NCBI RefSeq assembly: GCF_019800885.1
Contig: NZ_JAHVKE010000001.1
Span: 372,001 to 436,000, forward strand
Reading direction: 5' to 3'
DNA length: 64,000 bases
Source of the DNA: Maritalea mobilis
GTDB taxonomy: Bacteria; Pseudomonadota; Alphaproteobacteria; Rhodobacterales; Rhodobacteraceae
The position numbers and the translations under genes are program-made. Below, piece by piece: positions 9,192 to 18,441 of the stretch; the stretch's first letter is position 1; the number at the start of each line of letters is the position of its first letter. The notes beneath the pieces are model-generated. The model made no database searches, was not told where the DNA came from, and saw nothing but the letters and a program-made list of their open reading frames with translations.

Positions 9192-9944
9192 ATGTCCGAC
9201 ACAACGCCCGCCTCGCCTGTCCAAGTTTCAGTTGATCCTCTCTACGACCGCGTGATGCTGAAGATCTCGGGTGAGGCGCTGATGGGGGATCAGGGGTTCG
9301 GCCTGCACCCGCCAACGGTCGAGCGCATCGCGCGCGAGGTGAAGTCGGTGCACGACCTCGGCGTCGAGATCTGCATGGTGATCGGCGGCGGCAACATTTT
9401 CCGCGGCCTGCAAGGCAGCGCGCAGGGGATGGAGCGCACGACGGCCGATTACATGGGGATGCTGGCCACGGTGATGAACGCGCTGGCCATGCAGTCGGCG
9501 CTGGAATCGATGGGGGTCTTCACCCGGGTCATCAGCGCCATCCCGATGGACCAGGTTTGCGAGCCCTATATCCGCCGCCGCGCCGTGCGCCACCTCGAGA
9601 AAAAGCGCGTGGTGATCTTTGCCGCCGGAACCGGCAACCCGTATTTCACGACCGACACCGCCGCCACGCTGCGCGCCAACGAGATGAAATGCGAGGCGAT
9701 CTTCAAGGGCACCAAGGTGGACGGGGTCTATGACAAGGACCCCAAGAAGCACGAAGACGCCAAGCGCTACGAGGAAATCAGCTATGACGAGGTGCTGGCC
9801 CAGCATCTCGGCGTGATGGACGCCTCGGCCATCGCGTTGGCGCGCGAAAACTCGACGCCGATCATCGTCTTCAGCCTCGATGAGCCGGGCGGGTTCCGGG
9901 GCATCCTCGCCGGGGAAGGCACGTACACCCGCGTTGGGGATTGA
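9192..9944 (+). CDS. pyrH: UMP kinase
   Basis: Phosphorylates UMP to UDP in pyrimidine nucleotide synthesis. The 250-residue protein belongs to the amino-acid kinase fold: [15 protein letters not shown] at the N terminus, the glycine-rich [10 protein letters not shown], and [16 protein letters not shown] for nucleotide binding. The start at 9192 is set by family length; the frame is open further back. First gene of the pyrH-frr-uppS-cdsA-dxr order conserved in proteobacteria. Confidence 0.97.
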   Translation: MSDTTPASPVQVSVDPLYDRVMLKISGEALMGDQGFGLHPPTVERIAREVKSVHDLGVEICMVIGGGNIFRGLQGSAQGMERTTADYMGMLATVMNALAMQSALESMGVFTRVISAIPMDQVCEPYIRRRAVRHLEKKRVVIFAAGTGNPYFTTDTAATLRANEMKCEAIFKGTKVDGVYDKDPKKHEDAKRYEEISYDEVLAQHLGVMDASAIALARENSTPIIVFSLDEPGGFRGILAGEGTYTRVGD

Positions 9945-10004
9945 GCCACCACGCTGCCTCACGCGGCGGTTTTGCTCTCTCGCTTTAAAGGCCTGTGACC
10001 GCCG

Positions 10005-10027
10005 CGCCCCATCGCGGGGCGTTTTCC
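10005..10027 (+). terminator. Hairpin with T tract between pyrH and frr
   Basis: CGCCCC (10005-10010) pairs with GGGGCG (10016-10021), followed by TTTTCC. A second, longer-range pairing, CGCGGCGGT (9962-9970) with ACCGCCGCG (9998-10006), shares two bases with it. The terminator implies that frr has some transcription of its own. Confidence 0.5.
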
Positions 10028-10123
10028 GTTTCCGTTCACCGAGCTACAATCGAGTTCTGGAAGTTTTTCCCGGGGCGCGCTATCACCCCGGGCAAAGAGC
10101 CTGAAGAGGAGTGGGCAGACACC

Positions 10124-10690
10124 ATGGCCGAGGATGAACTCGAGATCGACACCGATGACCTGCAGCGCCGCATGGACGGTGCATTGGCCGCGTTGCGCAC
10201 GGAATTCGCGTCCCTCAGGACGGGCCGCGCATCCTCGCAGATGCTCGACCCCGTGATGGTCGAAGCGTATGGCCAGCCGACCCCGATCAACCAGGTCGGA
10301 ACCGTGAACGTCCCGGAACCGCGCATGGTCACGATCAACGTCTGGGACAAGTCGATGGTCGGCAAGGTCGAGAAAGCCATCCGCGAAAGCGGCCTTGGCA
10401 TCAACCCGCAGCTGAATGGCACCATCATCATGCTCCCGATCCCGGAGCTGAATGAGGAACGCCGCCGCGAACTGACCAAAGTGGCCGCGCAATATGCCGA
10501 GCACGCCCGCGTGGCCATTCGCAACGTGCGGCGCGACGGCATGGACCAGGTGAAGAAGGCCAAAGCTGCCGGCATGTCGGAAGATGACCAGAAGCTCTGG
10601 GAAGCCGAGGTGCAGGAAATGACCGATGCGCATATCGCCAAGGTCGATGAGGCGCTGGAAAACAAGCAGCAAGAGATCATGCAGGTCTGA
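10124..10690 (+). CDS. frr: Ribosome recycling factor
   Basis: Splits the post-termination ribosome together with EF-G. The 188 residues cover the whole RRF family, including [20 protein letters not shown] at the N-terminal third and [22 protein letters not shown]... type sequence in the helical domain. The ATG at 10124 follows GAGGAG (10106-10111) at a slightly long spacing of 12 nt; the open frame extends upstream through the pyrH-frr gap but matches nothing. Confidence 0.97.
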   Translation: MAEDELEIDTDDLQRRMDGALAALRTEFASLRTGRASSQMLDPVMVEAYGQPTPINQVGTVNVPEPRMVTINVWDKSMVGKVEKAIRESGLGINPQLNGTIIMLPIPELNEERRRELTKVAAQYAEHARVAIRNVRRDGMDQVKKAKAAGMSEDDQKLWEAEVQEMTDAHIAKVDEALENKQQEIMQV

Positions 10691-10761
10691 GCGCTTGCTT
10701 TCGGCAGTCAGCCCGGCTGCCCACCACGCGCCCGAGCCCTCTCAGGACAGGATCCCAAGCC

Positions 10762-11472
10762 ATGACCGACACATCGCCCACGCATGTGGCCATCATCATG
10801 GACGGCAATGGCCGTTGGGCGCAGATGCGCAATCGCCCGCGTTTGATCGGTCATCACGCCGGCGCGCGGCGCGTCAAGGAAATCGTGCGGTCCTGTCCCG
10901 AGTTGGGGGTGGATTACCTGACCGTCTTCGCCTTCTCGACCGAGAACTGGAAGCGGACCCAGACCGAGGTCGCGGGGCTCATGCGCCTGTTCAAGCGCTA
11001 CATCCGCCGCGAGGCACAGTCGCTGTTCGAGGAAAACGTCTGCGTGCGGTTCATCGGGGATCGCGTCCGGCTGGAGCCGACACTGGTCGATCTGATGGAC
11101 GGGCTCGAACTGATGACGGCCGAGAACACCGGCACCAACCTGACAATCGCGCTGAACTACGGCGGCCGGGACGAAGTCACCCGCGCGGCGCGGCGCCTGG
11201 CCAATGACGTCAAGATGGGCAAGCTCGACCCGCGCAAGATCTGCGACGAGACCTTCCCGCGCTATCTCGATACCCATGTCCTGCCCGACCCGGACCTTGT
11301 GATCCGCACCAGCGGCGAGGCGCGCATCTCTAATTTCCTCCTGTGGCAGTCGGCCTACTCGGAATACGAGTTCATCGACACGCTCTGGCCCGACTTCACC
11401 CCCGAGGTTTTCGCCGAAGTGCTGGAACGCTTCGGCACGCGCGAGCGTCGTTTCGGCGCAGTGCCGGTCTGA
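10762..11472 (+). CDS. uppS: Undecaprenyl diphosphate synthase
   Basis: Cis-prenyltransferase that makes the C55 lipid carrier for peptidoglycan and other surface polymers. The 236-residue sequence has the substrate-binding MDGNGRWAQ near residue 14, FAFSTENWKR, and the C-terminal DLVIRTSGEARISNFLLWQ signature. It lies 72 nt after frr and 7 nt before cdsA. Confidence 0.97.
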   Translation: MTDTSPTHVAIIMDGNGRWAQMRNRPRLIGHHAGARRVKEIVRSCPELGVDYLTVFAFSTENWKRTQTEVAGLMRLFKRYIRREAQSLFEENVCVRFIGDRVRLEPTLVDLMDGLELMTAENTGTNLTIALNYGGRDEVTRAARRLANDVKMGKLDPRKICDETFPRYLDTHVLPDPDLVIRTSGEARISNFLLWQSAYSEYEFIDTLWPDFTPEVFAEVLERFGTRERRFGAVPV

Positions 11473-11479
11473 GGCGCCC

Positions 11480-12277
11480 ATGTCGCTGTCGCGCGACAGT
11501 TTCTCCGACCTTCTGACCCGTCTCGTCACAGGTGTGCTGATCGCGGCCGTCGGGTTGGCCGCGGTCTGGGCGGGGCATCCGTGGTTCAGCCTGCTGGTCG
11601 TCGGGATCGTGGCCGTTCTGATCTGGGAACTGGCGCGGATGCTGGATGCCGGCCCCAAGCGGTCGCTGATGCTTGGTGGTTTGGCGGCGGGCCTGCTTCT
11701 GGCGGCCAAGCTGCTGCCGGTGGGGCTGGGTCTTCCGCTTCTGATGCTGGCGGGGATCGCGGGGATCGGCGTGCTCGACCGCAACCGCACGCTGTTCCTG
11801 GTGCTGACGGTTCTGATCATGCTGGCCAGTTTCGGCCTGATGATCCACCGCGACGAGTTCGGCGTCACATGGATGCTCTGGCTGGTGCTCGTGGTCGCCG
11901 TGACGGATATTTTTGGCTATTTCGCCGGGCGCATTTTCGGCGGCCCCAAGTTCTGGCCCCGCGTCAGCCCCAAGAAAACCTGGTCGGGAACGACGGCGGG
12001 CTGGATCGGCGCGGCTGTTGTAGGCTGGGCCTTCATGGCGGTCACGAACTCGGGCATCGAGTTGATCGGCGTCTCGGTGGCGCTGTCGATGGCCAGCCAG
12101 ATGGGGGATATTGCGGAATCGGCGGTCAAGCGCCGCGCCGGGGTCAAGGACAGCTCGGCCCTTCTGCCCGGACATGGCGGTCTTTGGGACCGCTTCGACG
12201 GAATGTTGGGGGCGGCGCTGGTGCTGTTGATCGTGGAAAGCCTGACGCAGTTTCCGCCCGTTCCCGGAGGGATGTAG
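11480..12277 (+). CDS. cdsA: Phosphatidate cytidylyltransferase
   Basis: Integral membrane enzyme that makes CDP-diacylglycerol, precursor of all phospholipids. It has 265 residues with about seven hydrophobic segments. The C-terminal half carries the catalytic signature: D-x-FGYFAGRIFGGPKFWPR, SPKKTWSGT, and the cytoplasmic KRRAGVKDSSALLPGHGG-x-WDRFD element with its metal-binding aspartate. It is followed 2 nt later by dxr. Confidence 0.96.
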   Translation: MSLSRDSFSDLLTRLVTGVLIAAVGLAAVWAGHPWFSLLVVGIVAVLIWELARMLDAGPKRSLMLGGLAAGLLLAAKLLPVGLGLPLLMLAGIAGIGVLDRNRTLFLVLTVLIMLASFGLMIHRDEFGVTWMLWLVLVVAVTDIFGYFAGRIFGGPKFWPRVSPKKTWSGTTAGWIGAAVVGWAFMAVTNSGIELIGVSVALSMASQMGDIAESAVKRRAGVKDSSALLPGHGGLWDRFDGMLGAALVLLIVESLTQFPPVPGGM

Positions 12278-12279
12278 TC

Positions 12280-13458
12280 ATGGTGCGTCGGGTCAGTATT
12301 TTCGGGGCCACCGGCTCGATCGGGCAGAACACGGTCGATCTAATCGCGCGCGACCCGGATGCCTATGACGTCGTCGCTCTGACCGGCGGCGCGAATATCG
12401 CGCAACTGGCCGAGGATGCGAAACGGCTGGGCGCCGATCTCGCCGTCACCTGTTTCGAGGATCGCCTCGAAGACCTGCGCGCCGCGTTGGACGGATCGGG
12501 CGTCGAGGCCGCAGCCGGGCAGGGGGCCTTGATCGAGGCCGCAGACCGGCCCGCCGATTGGATCATGTCGGCCATCGTCGGCGCGGCGGGCCTGGCACCG
12601 GGGTTTCGCGCCTTGCGTCACGGAACGACGCTGGCCCTGGCAAACAAGGAAAGCCTTGTCACTGCAGGCCCGCTTCTTCTGGCCGAGGCGCGCGCGCATG
12701 GCGCCACGATCCTGCCGGTCGACAGTGAACATTCCGCCGTCTTCCAGGCGCTGGTGGGCGAGGAGATGGACGCCGTCGAGCGGATCATCATCACCGCCTC
12801 TGGCGGGGGCTTGCGCGATTGGCCGCTGGAGGCGCTGGCCCAGGCCACCGTGGCCGATGCCGGCGCCCATCCGAATTGGGACATGGGGCAGCGCATCACC
12901 ATCGACAGCGCGTCGATGTTCAACAAGGCGATGGAACTGATTGAAACCAAGGAATTCTTTGGCGTCGGCCCCGAGAAGATCGAGGCCGTGGTGCATCCTC
13001 AATCCATCGTCCACGCCCTTGTCGGCTTCACCGACGGCGCGCTCATGGCGCATCTGGGCGCGCCCGACATGCGCCACGCCATCGGCTACGCCTTGAACTG
13101 GCCCGAGCGGCGCGAGCTGCCCGTCAACCGCATCGACCTTGCGCAGATCGCGACACTGGAATTCCGCGCCCCGGATTTGCGGCGCTACCCCGCCCTCGGC
13201 ATTGCGCAGGCTGTCATGGAAACCGGCGGGCGTGCGGGCTGCATCTTCAACGCCGCCAAGGAAATCGCGCTCGATGGCTTCATCGCGGGCCGGATCGGGT
13301 TCATGGACATGTCCGGCATCGTCGAGGCCACCCTTGACGCGATGTCGACGGAATTCAGCCTCACAATTCCCCCATCTACCCTTGAGGAGGTGCTGGAAGT
13401 GGACCACATGGCACGAGACCGTGCGTGGTCCTGCATCAGACAGAAGGAGACAGCCTGA
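12280..13458 (+). CDS. dxr: 1-deoxy-D-xylulose 5-phosphate reductoisomerase
   Basis: Second step of the methylerythritol phosphate route to isoprenoids, NADPH-dependent. NADPH-binding GATGSIGQN is at about residues 8-16, and LANKESLVTAG, PVDSEHSAVFQ and TASGGGLRDWP contain the conserved metal and substrate ligands. The start at 12280 gives 392 residues, the family norm, although the frame is open through cdsA. Its product pathway feeds the neighbouring uppS. Confidence 0.97.
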   Translation: MVRRVSIFGATGSIGQNTVDLIARDPDAYDVVALTGGANIAQLAEDAKRLGADLAVTCFEDRLEDLRAALDGSGVEAAAGQGALIEAADRPADWIMSAIVGAAGLAPGFRALRHGTTLALANKESLVTAGPLLLAEARAHGATILPVDSEHSAVFQALVGEEMDAVERIIITASGGGLRDWPLEALAQATVADAGAHPNWDMGQRITIDSASMFNKAMELIETKEFFGVGPEKIEAVVHPQSIVHALVGFTDGALMAHLGAPDMRHAIGYALNWPERRELPVNRIDLAQIATLEFRAPDLRRYPALGIAQAVMETGGRAGCIFNAAKEIALDGFIAGRIGFMDMSGIVEATLDAMSTEFSLTIPPSTLEEVLEVDHMARDRAWSCIRQKETA

Positions 13459-13461
13459 GTC

Positions 13462-14790
13462 ATGGAGTTCATTCCCGATTTCGGCGGGTTCGCCTTCACC
13501 CTGATCGCGTTCATCGCGGCGCTTTCGATCATCGTGGCGATCCATGAATACGGCCACTACATCGTCGGGCGCTGGTCGGGCATCCATGCAGAGGTGTTCT
13601 CGCTTGGCTTCGGGCCGGTCCTGTTCAGCCGTGTCGACAGGCGCGGAACGAAGTGGCAGGTCGCGGCGCTTCCTTTCGGCGGATACGTGAAATTCCTGGG
13701 CGATTCCGACGCAGCCAGCGGCAAGGACGCGGCGGCCATCGACGCACTGGATGTCGACGAACGGCGCAGGTCCATGCACGGGGCGCCGCTGTGGGCGCGG
13801 GCCGCGACCGTCGCGGCCGGGCCGGTCTTCAACTTCATCCTGTCCATCGCGATTTTCGCCAGTGTCCTGATGATTGCCGGGCGGCCCGTCGAGGCACCCA
13901 TCGTGGGGACACCCGCCGCACTGCCCGCCGAGATGGTCACCCTGGACGAGGGCGATCGCATCCTGTCGATCGAAGGTGAGCCGGTGGAAACGCTGGCCGA
14001 TGTCTACACGGTCGCCCGCGCCCTGGAGCCGACCCCGACCGTCGGCTACATCGTCGAAAGGGGCGGAGACGAAGTGGCCGTGACCGCCTCCTTCCCGCTG
14101 CTGCCCATCGTGCAGTCGGTCACGCCGCAATCCGCCGCCATAGCCGCGGGGATCGAGGAAGGTGACGTGATCCAGGCGATTGACGGGGTGGCCGTCCACG
14201 CCTTTTCCCAGCTGCGCGAAGCGGTGGATGCCTCGGCCGGCGATCCGCTGGACCTGACCGTGTGGCGCGCGGGGAACACGCTCGACATCACCCTGTCACC
14301 GCGCCGCACCGATCTGCCGCTGGCCGATGGCGGGTTCGAAACCCGCTGGTTGATCGGCATCACCGGCGGCCTGATCTTCGATCCGGTGACCGAACGCGTC
14401 GGGCCGGGAAGCGCGCTCATGGCCGGCGCCGAGCAGACGATCTTTGTCATCCGCTCGTCTCTGTCCGGGCTTTGGCACATGATCACCGGCGCGATTTCGT
14501 CGTGCAATCTGCAAGGTCCCATCGGCATCGCCGAGACCAGCGGCGCGGCGGCGAGCCAGGGCCTCGACGATTTCATCTGGTTCATTGCCGTGTTGTCGAC
14601 GGCAGTGGGCTTGTTGAACCTGTTTCCCATCCCCGTGCTCGATGGTGGCCACCTGGTCTTCCACGCTTACGAGGCCGTGGCGGGCAAGCCGCCGTCGGAC
14701 AAGGCGTTGCGCATCTTCATGACGGCGGGTCTTACCCTGCTTCTGTCCCTGATGCTGTTCGCGTTGACCAACGATCTGTTCTGTCCGTAA
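13462..14790 (+). CDS. rseP: Site-2 protease RseP
   Basis: Intramembrane zinc metalloprotease that cleaves anti-sigma factors and leftover signal peptides within the inner membrane. HEYGH at residues 28-32 supplies two zinc ligands and the catalytic glutamate, and NLFPIPVLDGGH near the C terminus supplies the third ligand. PDZ-like sequence in the middle contains QSVTPQSAAIAAGIEEGDVI. Length 442 fits. It starts 3 nt after dxr and lies upstream of bamA as in many proteobacteria. Confidence 0.96.
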   Translation: MEFIPDFGGFAFTLIAFIAALSIIVAIHEYGHYIVGRWSGIHAEVFSLGFGPVLFSRVDRRGTKWQVAALPFGGYVKFLGDSDAASGKDAAAIDALDVDERRRSMHGAPLWARAATVAAGPVFNFILSIAIFASVLMIAGRPVEAPIVGTPAALPAEMVTLDEGDRILSIEGEPVETLADVYTVARALEPTPTVGYIVERGGDEVAVTASFPLLPIVQSVTPQSAAIAAGIEEGDVIQAIDGVAVHAFSQLREAVDASAGDPLDLTVWRAGNTLDITLSPRRTDLPLADGGFETRWLIGITGGLIFDPVTERVGPGSALMAGAEQTIFVIRSSLSGLWHMITGAISSCNLQGPIGIAETSGAAASQGLDDFIWFIAVLSTAVGLLNLFPIPVLDGGHLVFHAYEAVAGKPPSDKALRIFMTAGLTLLLSLMLFALTNDLFCP

Positions 14791-14861
14791 GCGTCGGGGA
14801 CCCGCCCGCCATTCGCTAAATCGTCGTCGCGAGGCCACAATCGTGCCACGTTCGGAGACCA

Positions 14862-14876
14862 TTAACCCTCTGTAAA
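14862..14876 (+). promoter_or_regulatory. CtrA-like box ahead of the small membrane protein gene
   Basis: TTAA-CCCTCTG-TAAA matches the CtrA consensus TTAA-N7-TTAA with one mismatch, 23 nt before the ATG at 14900. A single short near-match can arise by chance. Confidence 0.25.
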
Positions 14877-14899
14877 CGCATCGTCAGAAGGAGGGCGTC

Positions 14900-15037
14900 A
14901 TGAAACTCATGAGCGAAAGCTATCGCGGGCTGTCCCTGTTCGTTCGTCTCAACACGGACCGGCTGCTTGTGCCCGTTCTGATCGTCGCCGCGTTGACCCT
15001 CGCCGGCTGGGCGGTGTCCCTCCTTCAGGTCATCTGA
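14900..15037 (+). CDS. 45-residue single-pass membrane protein
   Basis: A small gene between rseP and bamA. It is preceded by a near-ideal ribosome binding site AAGGAGGG (14887-14894) 5 nt before ATG 14900 and is followed by a strong terminator. The protein has a polar N terminus (MKLMSESYRGLSLFVRLNTD) and one membrane helix (about residues 22-44, LLVPVLIVAALTLAGWAVSL). No family is recognised. It may be a small envelope regulator or an accessory of RseP or the Bam machinery, but only its position suggests this. Confidence 0.7.
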   Translation: MKLMSESYRGLSLFVRLNTDRLLVPVLIVAALTLAGWAVSLLQVI

Positions 15038-15096
15038 TCGAGGTCGGGCGACTCGCCCGGTTTCAGCGCCGAAGTTTCTGAAAACACGTCAAGTCC

Positions 15097-15130
15097 CCCC
15101 GTTCGGACACGTCCGTGCGGGGCTGTTTTC
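15097..15130 (+). terminator. Rho-independent terminator after the rseP segment
   Basis: Stem CCCCG-tt-CGGAC / GTCCG-tg-CGGGG (15097-15122) with a two-base internal loop, then CTGTTTTC. It separates the rseP-small gene transcript from bamA, so bamA needs its own promoter. Confidence 0.75.
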
Positions 15131-15194
15131 GTGCCGCTACGGCCACAGGTTGTGATAAAGACACGCCCAGACCCAATCCCTGCTCACCATCGTT

Positions 15195-15223
15195 TTGACA
15201 AGCCTTCGCCTAGTAGCTAGGCA
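15195..15223 (+). promoter_or_regulatory. Putative bamA promoter with inverted repeat
   Basis: A consensus -35 TTGACA (15195-15200) is followed at 17 nt by a poor -10 (TAGGCA, 15218-15223). The inverted repeat GCCTAG-TAG-CTAGGC (15208-15222) overlaps that -10, so it could be an operator. The gene start is 36 nt further on. Confidence 0.4.
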
Positions 15224-15258
15224 ATTCGTGTCTGCAAGAATTCTAGGGGTTGGATTCG

Positions 15259-17622
15259 ATGATCCGGCATGTCCGCGTTTTGATCGCCGTCTTGGTTTCC
15301 CGACTTTTCGTCGAGAAGGATGCCTCTCCTCGAATCCCAGCCTTCTCGATCGGGGCCACGGCCATTGCGATGGCGGTTGCCCTCGCTCCTGTGACGGCGC
15401 AGGCACAGAATTTCCGGTTCTCGAATTTCCTTGTCGAAGGGAACCAGCGGATCCAGTCGGATACGATACTCGCCTATGCAGGGATCGAGCCCGGCACCGC
15501 GGTTAGCGCCGCACAGGTCAACGACGCGTTGCAGCGGTTGCAGACGACGGGCCTCTTCGAGGAGGTCGAGATCCTGCCGCGTGGGAACACGCTCGTCATC
15601 CAGGTGCGCGAATACCCGGCGATCAACCGGATCGCGATCGAGGGGAACCGTCGTCTCGATGACGAAGATCTGCTGGCCCAGATCGAGTCGGCGCCGCGCC
15701 GTGTCTACTCGCCCGCCGTGGCCGAGGCGGATGCCGCGATCATTGCAGACGCTTACCGTCAGTCCGGTCGCCTGACCGCGACGGTGAACCCCGTTATTAT
15801 CCGCCGCGAGGACAATCGCGTCGATCTGGTGTTCGAGGTCAGCGAAGGCCGCGTCGTGGAAACCGAGCGGATCGCCTTCGTCGGCAATCGCGAATATTCC
15901 GACCGCCGCTTGCGCCAGGTGCTCGAAAGCACGCAGGCCGGGATCTTCCGTGCCATCATCCGGTCGGACACGTTCATCGACGACCGCATCGCGCTGGACC
16001 GCGAGCTTCTGACGAATTTCTACCTTGATCGCGGCTATGTCGATTTCGAGATCCTGTCCGTGACGCCGGAACTTTCGCGTGATCGCGGTGCCTATTTCGT
16101 CACCTTCAACATCCGCGAAGGGCAGAGCTTCGATATCGGGCGTGTCTCGGTCGTGTCCGAGATCCCCGAGGCCGACGCCAACGAGTATCGCTCTGTGATC
16201 CGGACGCGCGAAGGGGCGACCTACAGCCCGCGCACCATCGACAACGCGATCAGCCGGATGGAGAACCTTGCGACGCAACAGGGCCTGCGCTTCGTCCGCA
16301 TCGAGCCGCGCATCACGCGCAACCCCGCCAGCCTGACACTGGATGTCGAGTTCGTGATCTCGCGCGGTGAACGCGTGTTCGTCGAGCGCATCGACATCGA
16401 AGGTAACGCCACAACGCTTGACCGGGTGATCCGCCGCCAGTTCGATACGGTGGAAGGCGACCCGTTCGACCCCCGCGCGATCCGCCAGGCCGCCGAACGC
16501 ATCCGCGCCACGGGCTTCTTTTCCGACGTGCAGGTTGAGGGGCGCCAGGGCAGCTCGCCGCAACAGGTCGTGGTGGATGTCGATGTCGAGGAACAGCCGA
16601 CCGGGTCGCTTGGCTTCACAGCCAACTACTCCACCGATAGCGGGCCGGGCCTTGCCGTGAACTTCGCGGAAAGCAATTTCCTCGGGCGGGGACAGCGCCT
16701 GGCCTTCGGGTTCAGTACGGTCGCGGATTCCCAAAGCGTGAACTTCTCCTTCATCGAGCCGAATTTCATGGCGCGCGATGTGGGGCTTGGTCTGTCCGCC
16801 GGCTACACGGTCACCGATGACGACGATCTGACCTATGACACCGAGCGGGTCTCGCTGGGAACCTCCGTCAGCTTCCCGGTGAGCGAGATGGGACGTCTGC
16901 GCCTGTCTTATGATCTTGAGTGGGACGATATCTCGATCAACGATGTGACTGAGACCTCGGCTATCATTCAGGCCGACGAGGGCGATCGTCTCGCGTCGAT
17001 CATCGGCCTGAGCTACACCTATGACAGCCGTGACGTGGGTCTGAACCCCAATGCCGGCGTCTTGCTGCGGGTAGGGGCAGAATACGCGGGCCTCGGCGGT
17101 GATGCCGAATTCCTGCGCGCCACCGCCCTGGCCATCGCCGAGACATCCGTGATGCGCGAAGAGGTGAACCTGCGGGCCAGCTTTGAAACAGGCGCGTTGT
17201 TCTCTCTCGACGGTGACAGCCGCCTGACCGACCGGTTCTTCCTCAGTTCGCGTCAGATGCGCGGTTACGAGTCCCGCAGCATCGGACCATACGATACCGA
17301 AACTGAAGAGGCGCTTGGCGGCAACTACATGGCTGTGGCCCGGTTCGAGGCTGGCTTCCCGATCGGGCTACCCGATGAATACGGCATCACCGGGGGCGTG
17401 TTCTACGATATCGGGACCGTCTGGGGCCTTGACAACACCGGTGGCGGTATTGATGGCAACACCCCTGTCGATGACGATCTGTATTGGCGCCAGGCCGTCG
17501 GTGTGTCGCTGTTCTGGGACAGCATCCTTGGTCCGCTGCGCTTCAACTTCAGCCACGCCTTCGGCGAGCAAAACACCGACGAAACGCAAGCCTTCGATTT
17601 CTCGGTCGAAGCGCGGTTCTGA
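15259..17622 (+). CDS. bamA: Outer membrane protein assembly factor BamA
   Basis: Central component of the machine that folds beta-barrel proteins into the outer membrane. The 787-residue protein has a signal region ending at VTAQAQ (about residue 46), POTRA repeats up to roughly residue 430 (for example FRFSNFLVEGNQRI opening POTRA1), then the barrel ending with a C-terminal aromatic residue (SVEARF). ATG 15259 is preferred over TTG 15250 because AGGGG (15244-15248) is 10 nt ahead. The signal peptide has an unusually long, charged N region. Confidence 0.96.
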   Translation: MIRHVRVLIAVLVSRLFVEKDASPRIPAFSIGATAIAMAVALAPVTAQAQNFRFSNFLVEGNQRIQSDTILAYAGIEPGTAVSAAQVNDALQRLQTTGLFEEVEILPRGNTLVIQVREYPAINRIAIEGNRRLDDEDLLAQIESAPRRVYSPAVAEADAAIIADAYRQSGRLTATVNPVIIRREDNRVDLVFEVSEGRVVETERIAFVGNREYSDRRLRQVLESTQAGIFRAIIRSDTFIDDRIALDRELLTNFYLDRGYVDFEILSVTPELSRDRGAYFVTFNIREGQSFDIGRVSVVSEIPEADANEYRSVIRTREGATYSPRTIDNAISRMENLATQQGLRFVRIEPRITRNPASLTLDVEFVISRGERVFVERIDIEGNATTLDRVIRRQFDTVEGDPFDPRAIRQAAERIRATGFFSDVQVEGRQGSSPQQVVVDVDVEEQPTGSLGFTANYSTDSGPGLAVNFAESNFLGRGQRLAFGFSTVADSQSVNFSFIEPNFMARDVGLGLSAGYTVTDDDDLTYDTERVSLGTSVSFPVSEMGRLRLSYDLEWDDISINDVTETSAIIQADEGDRLASIIGLSYTYDSRDVGLNPNAGVLLRVGAEYAGLGGDAEFLRATALAIAETSVMREEVNLRASFETGALFSLDGDSRLTDRFFLSSRQMRGYESRSIGPYDTETEEALGGNYMAVARFEAGFPIGLPDEYGITGGVFYDIGTVWGLDNTGGGIDGNTPVDDDLYWRQAVGVSLFWDSILGPLRFNFSHAFGEQNTDETQAFDFSVEARF

Positions 17623-17632
17623 CCGGCACGAC

Positions 17633-18325
17633 ATGGGGCCTATTGCGAAAACAGCCTCGGCCGCCATCTTGGCGGCCGCTGCTTTCTGGGCCGCCCCGCT
17701 GGCGGCCCAGGAAAGCGCAGCACCCGCCCCGCAAGGTGGGGTGGTGGTCCTGAATCAGGAACAACTGGTGTCAGGCACGCGCTTCGGGCAGCGCATCCAG
17801 CGCGAGTTGGAGGCGGCGTCTTCGGCCCTGTCCGCGCAAAACCGGCGCATCGAAGCACAGTTGACCGAAGAGGAACTCGACCTCACGGAGTTGCGCGACA
17901 CCATGGCCCCCGAGGAATTCCGGGCCCTGGCCGATGAATTCGACACCCGTGTCGAAGAAATTCGCGCCGCACAGGCCGCCAAGGCACGGGATCTGCAGGC
18001 TCAAGCCGAAGCGGCGCAAAGCCGCTTTTTCGAGCTGAGCTTTCCGATCCTGCTGGAACTGGTCCGTGACCGCGGCGCCGCCGTCCTGATGGACAGCCGC
18101 GCGGTGCTCCTGTCTGCCGAAAGCGTGGATATCACCGCCGCAGCCATCGTGCGGATTGACAGCGAACTCGGGGAAGGCGGGGACGCACCGTTGATCTCGG
18201 TAGATGGCGTGTATCCGGTGGCGCCGGACAGCCCGGTACTCCCGCAGGAGGACACCGACGTGCCGCCGCCGGTCGAACTGGAAACCGACCCTGACGCCCC
18301 GTCGGGCGCAGAGGGGACCGACTAG
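17633..18325 (+). CDS. OmpH/Skp-family periplasmic chaperone
   Basis: Holds unfolded outer-membrane proteins during their passage to BamA. The 230-residue protein begins with a signal peptide (AAAFWAAPLAAQE), followed by the OmpH opening VVVLNQEQLVSGTRFGQRI and a long charged coiled coil (about residues 60-150) that forms Skp's tentacles. A proline- and acid-rich tail of about 35 residues is added at the C terminus. Position between bamA and fabZ is the classic one. The start at 17633, 10 nt after bamA, is set by the signal peptide. Confidence 0.9.
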   Translation: MGPIAKTASAAILAAAAFWAAPLAAQESAAPAPQGGVVVLNQEQLVSGTRFGQRIQRELEAASSALSAQNRRIEAQLTEEELDLTELRDTMAPEEFRALADEFDTRVEEIRAAQAAKARDLQAQAEAAQSRFFELSFPILLELVRDRGAAVLMDSRAVLLSAESVDITAAAIVRIDSELGEGGDAPLISVDGVYPVAPDSPVLPQEDTDVPPPVELETDPDAPSGAEGTD

Positions 18326-18441
18326 GCGCAGCCGTGCTTGTCGTGGCCCATCCAAGTTGCTAAGCCCCGGCTGACATTGGCCTTGATGCGCGCCACCCGG
18401 CGCCGCTGCGGCCCGAGACCCGAGTTTGAGGAGAGCCGCCG

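Noticed and set aside
12340-14199. 619-codon minus-strand open frame opposite dxr and rseP
   Set aside because: Antisense to two essential genes with clear motifs; no ribosome binding site and no family.
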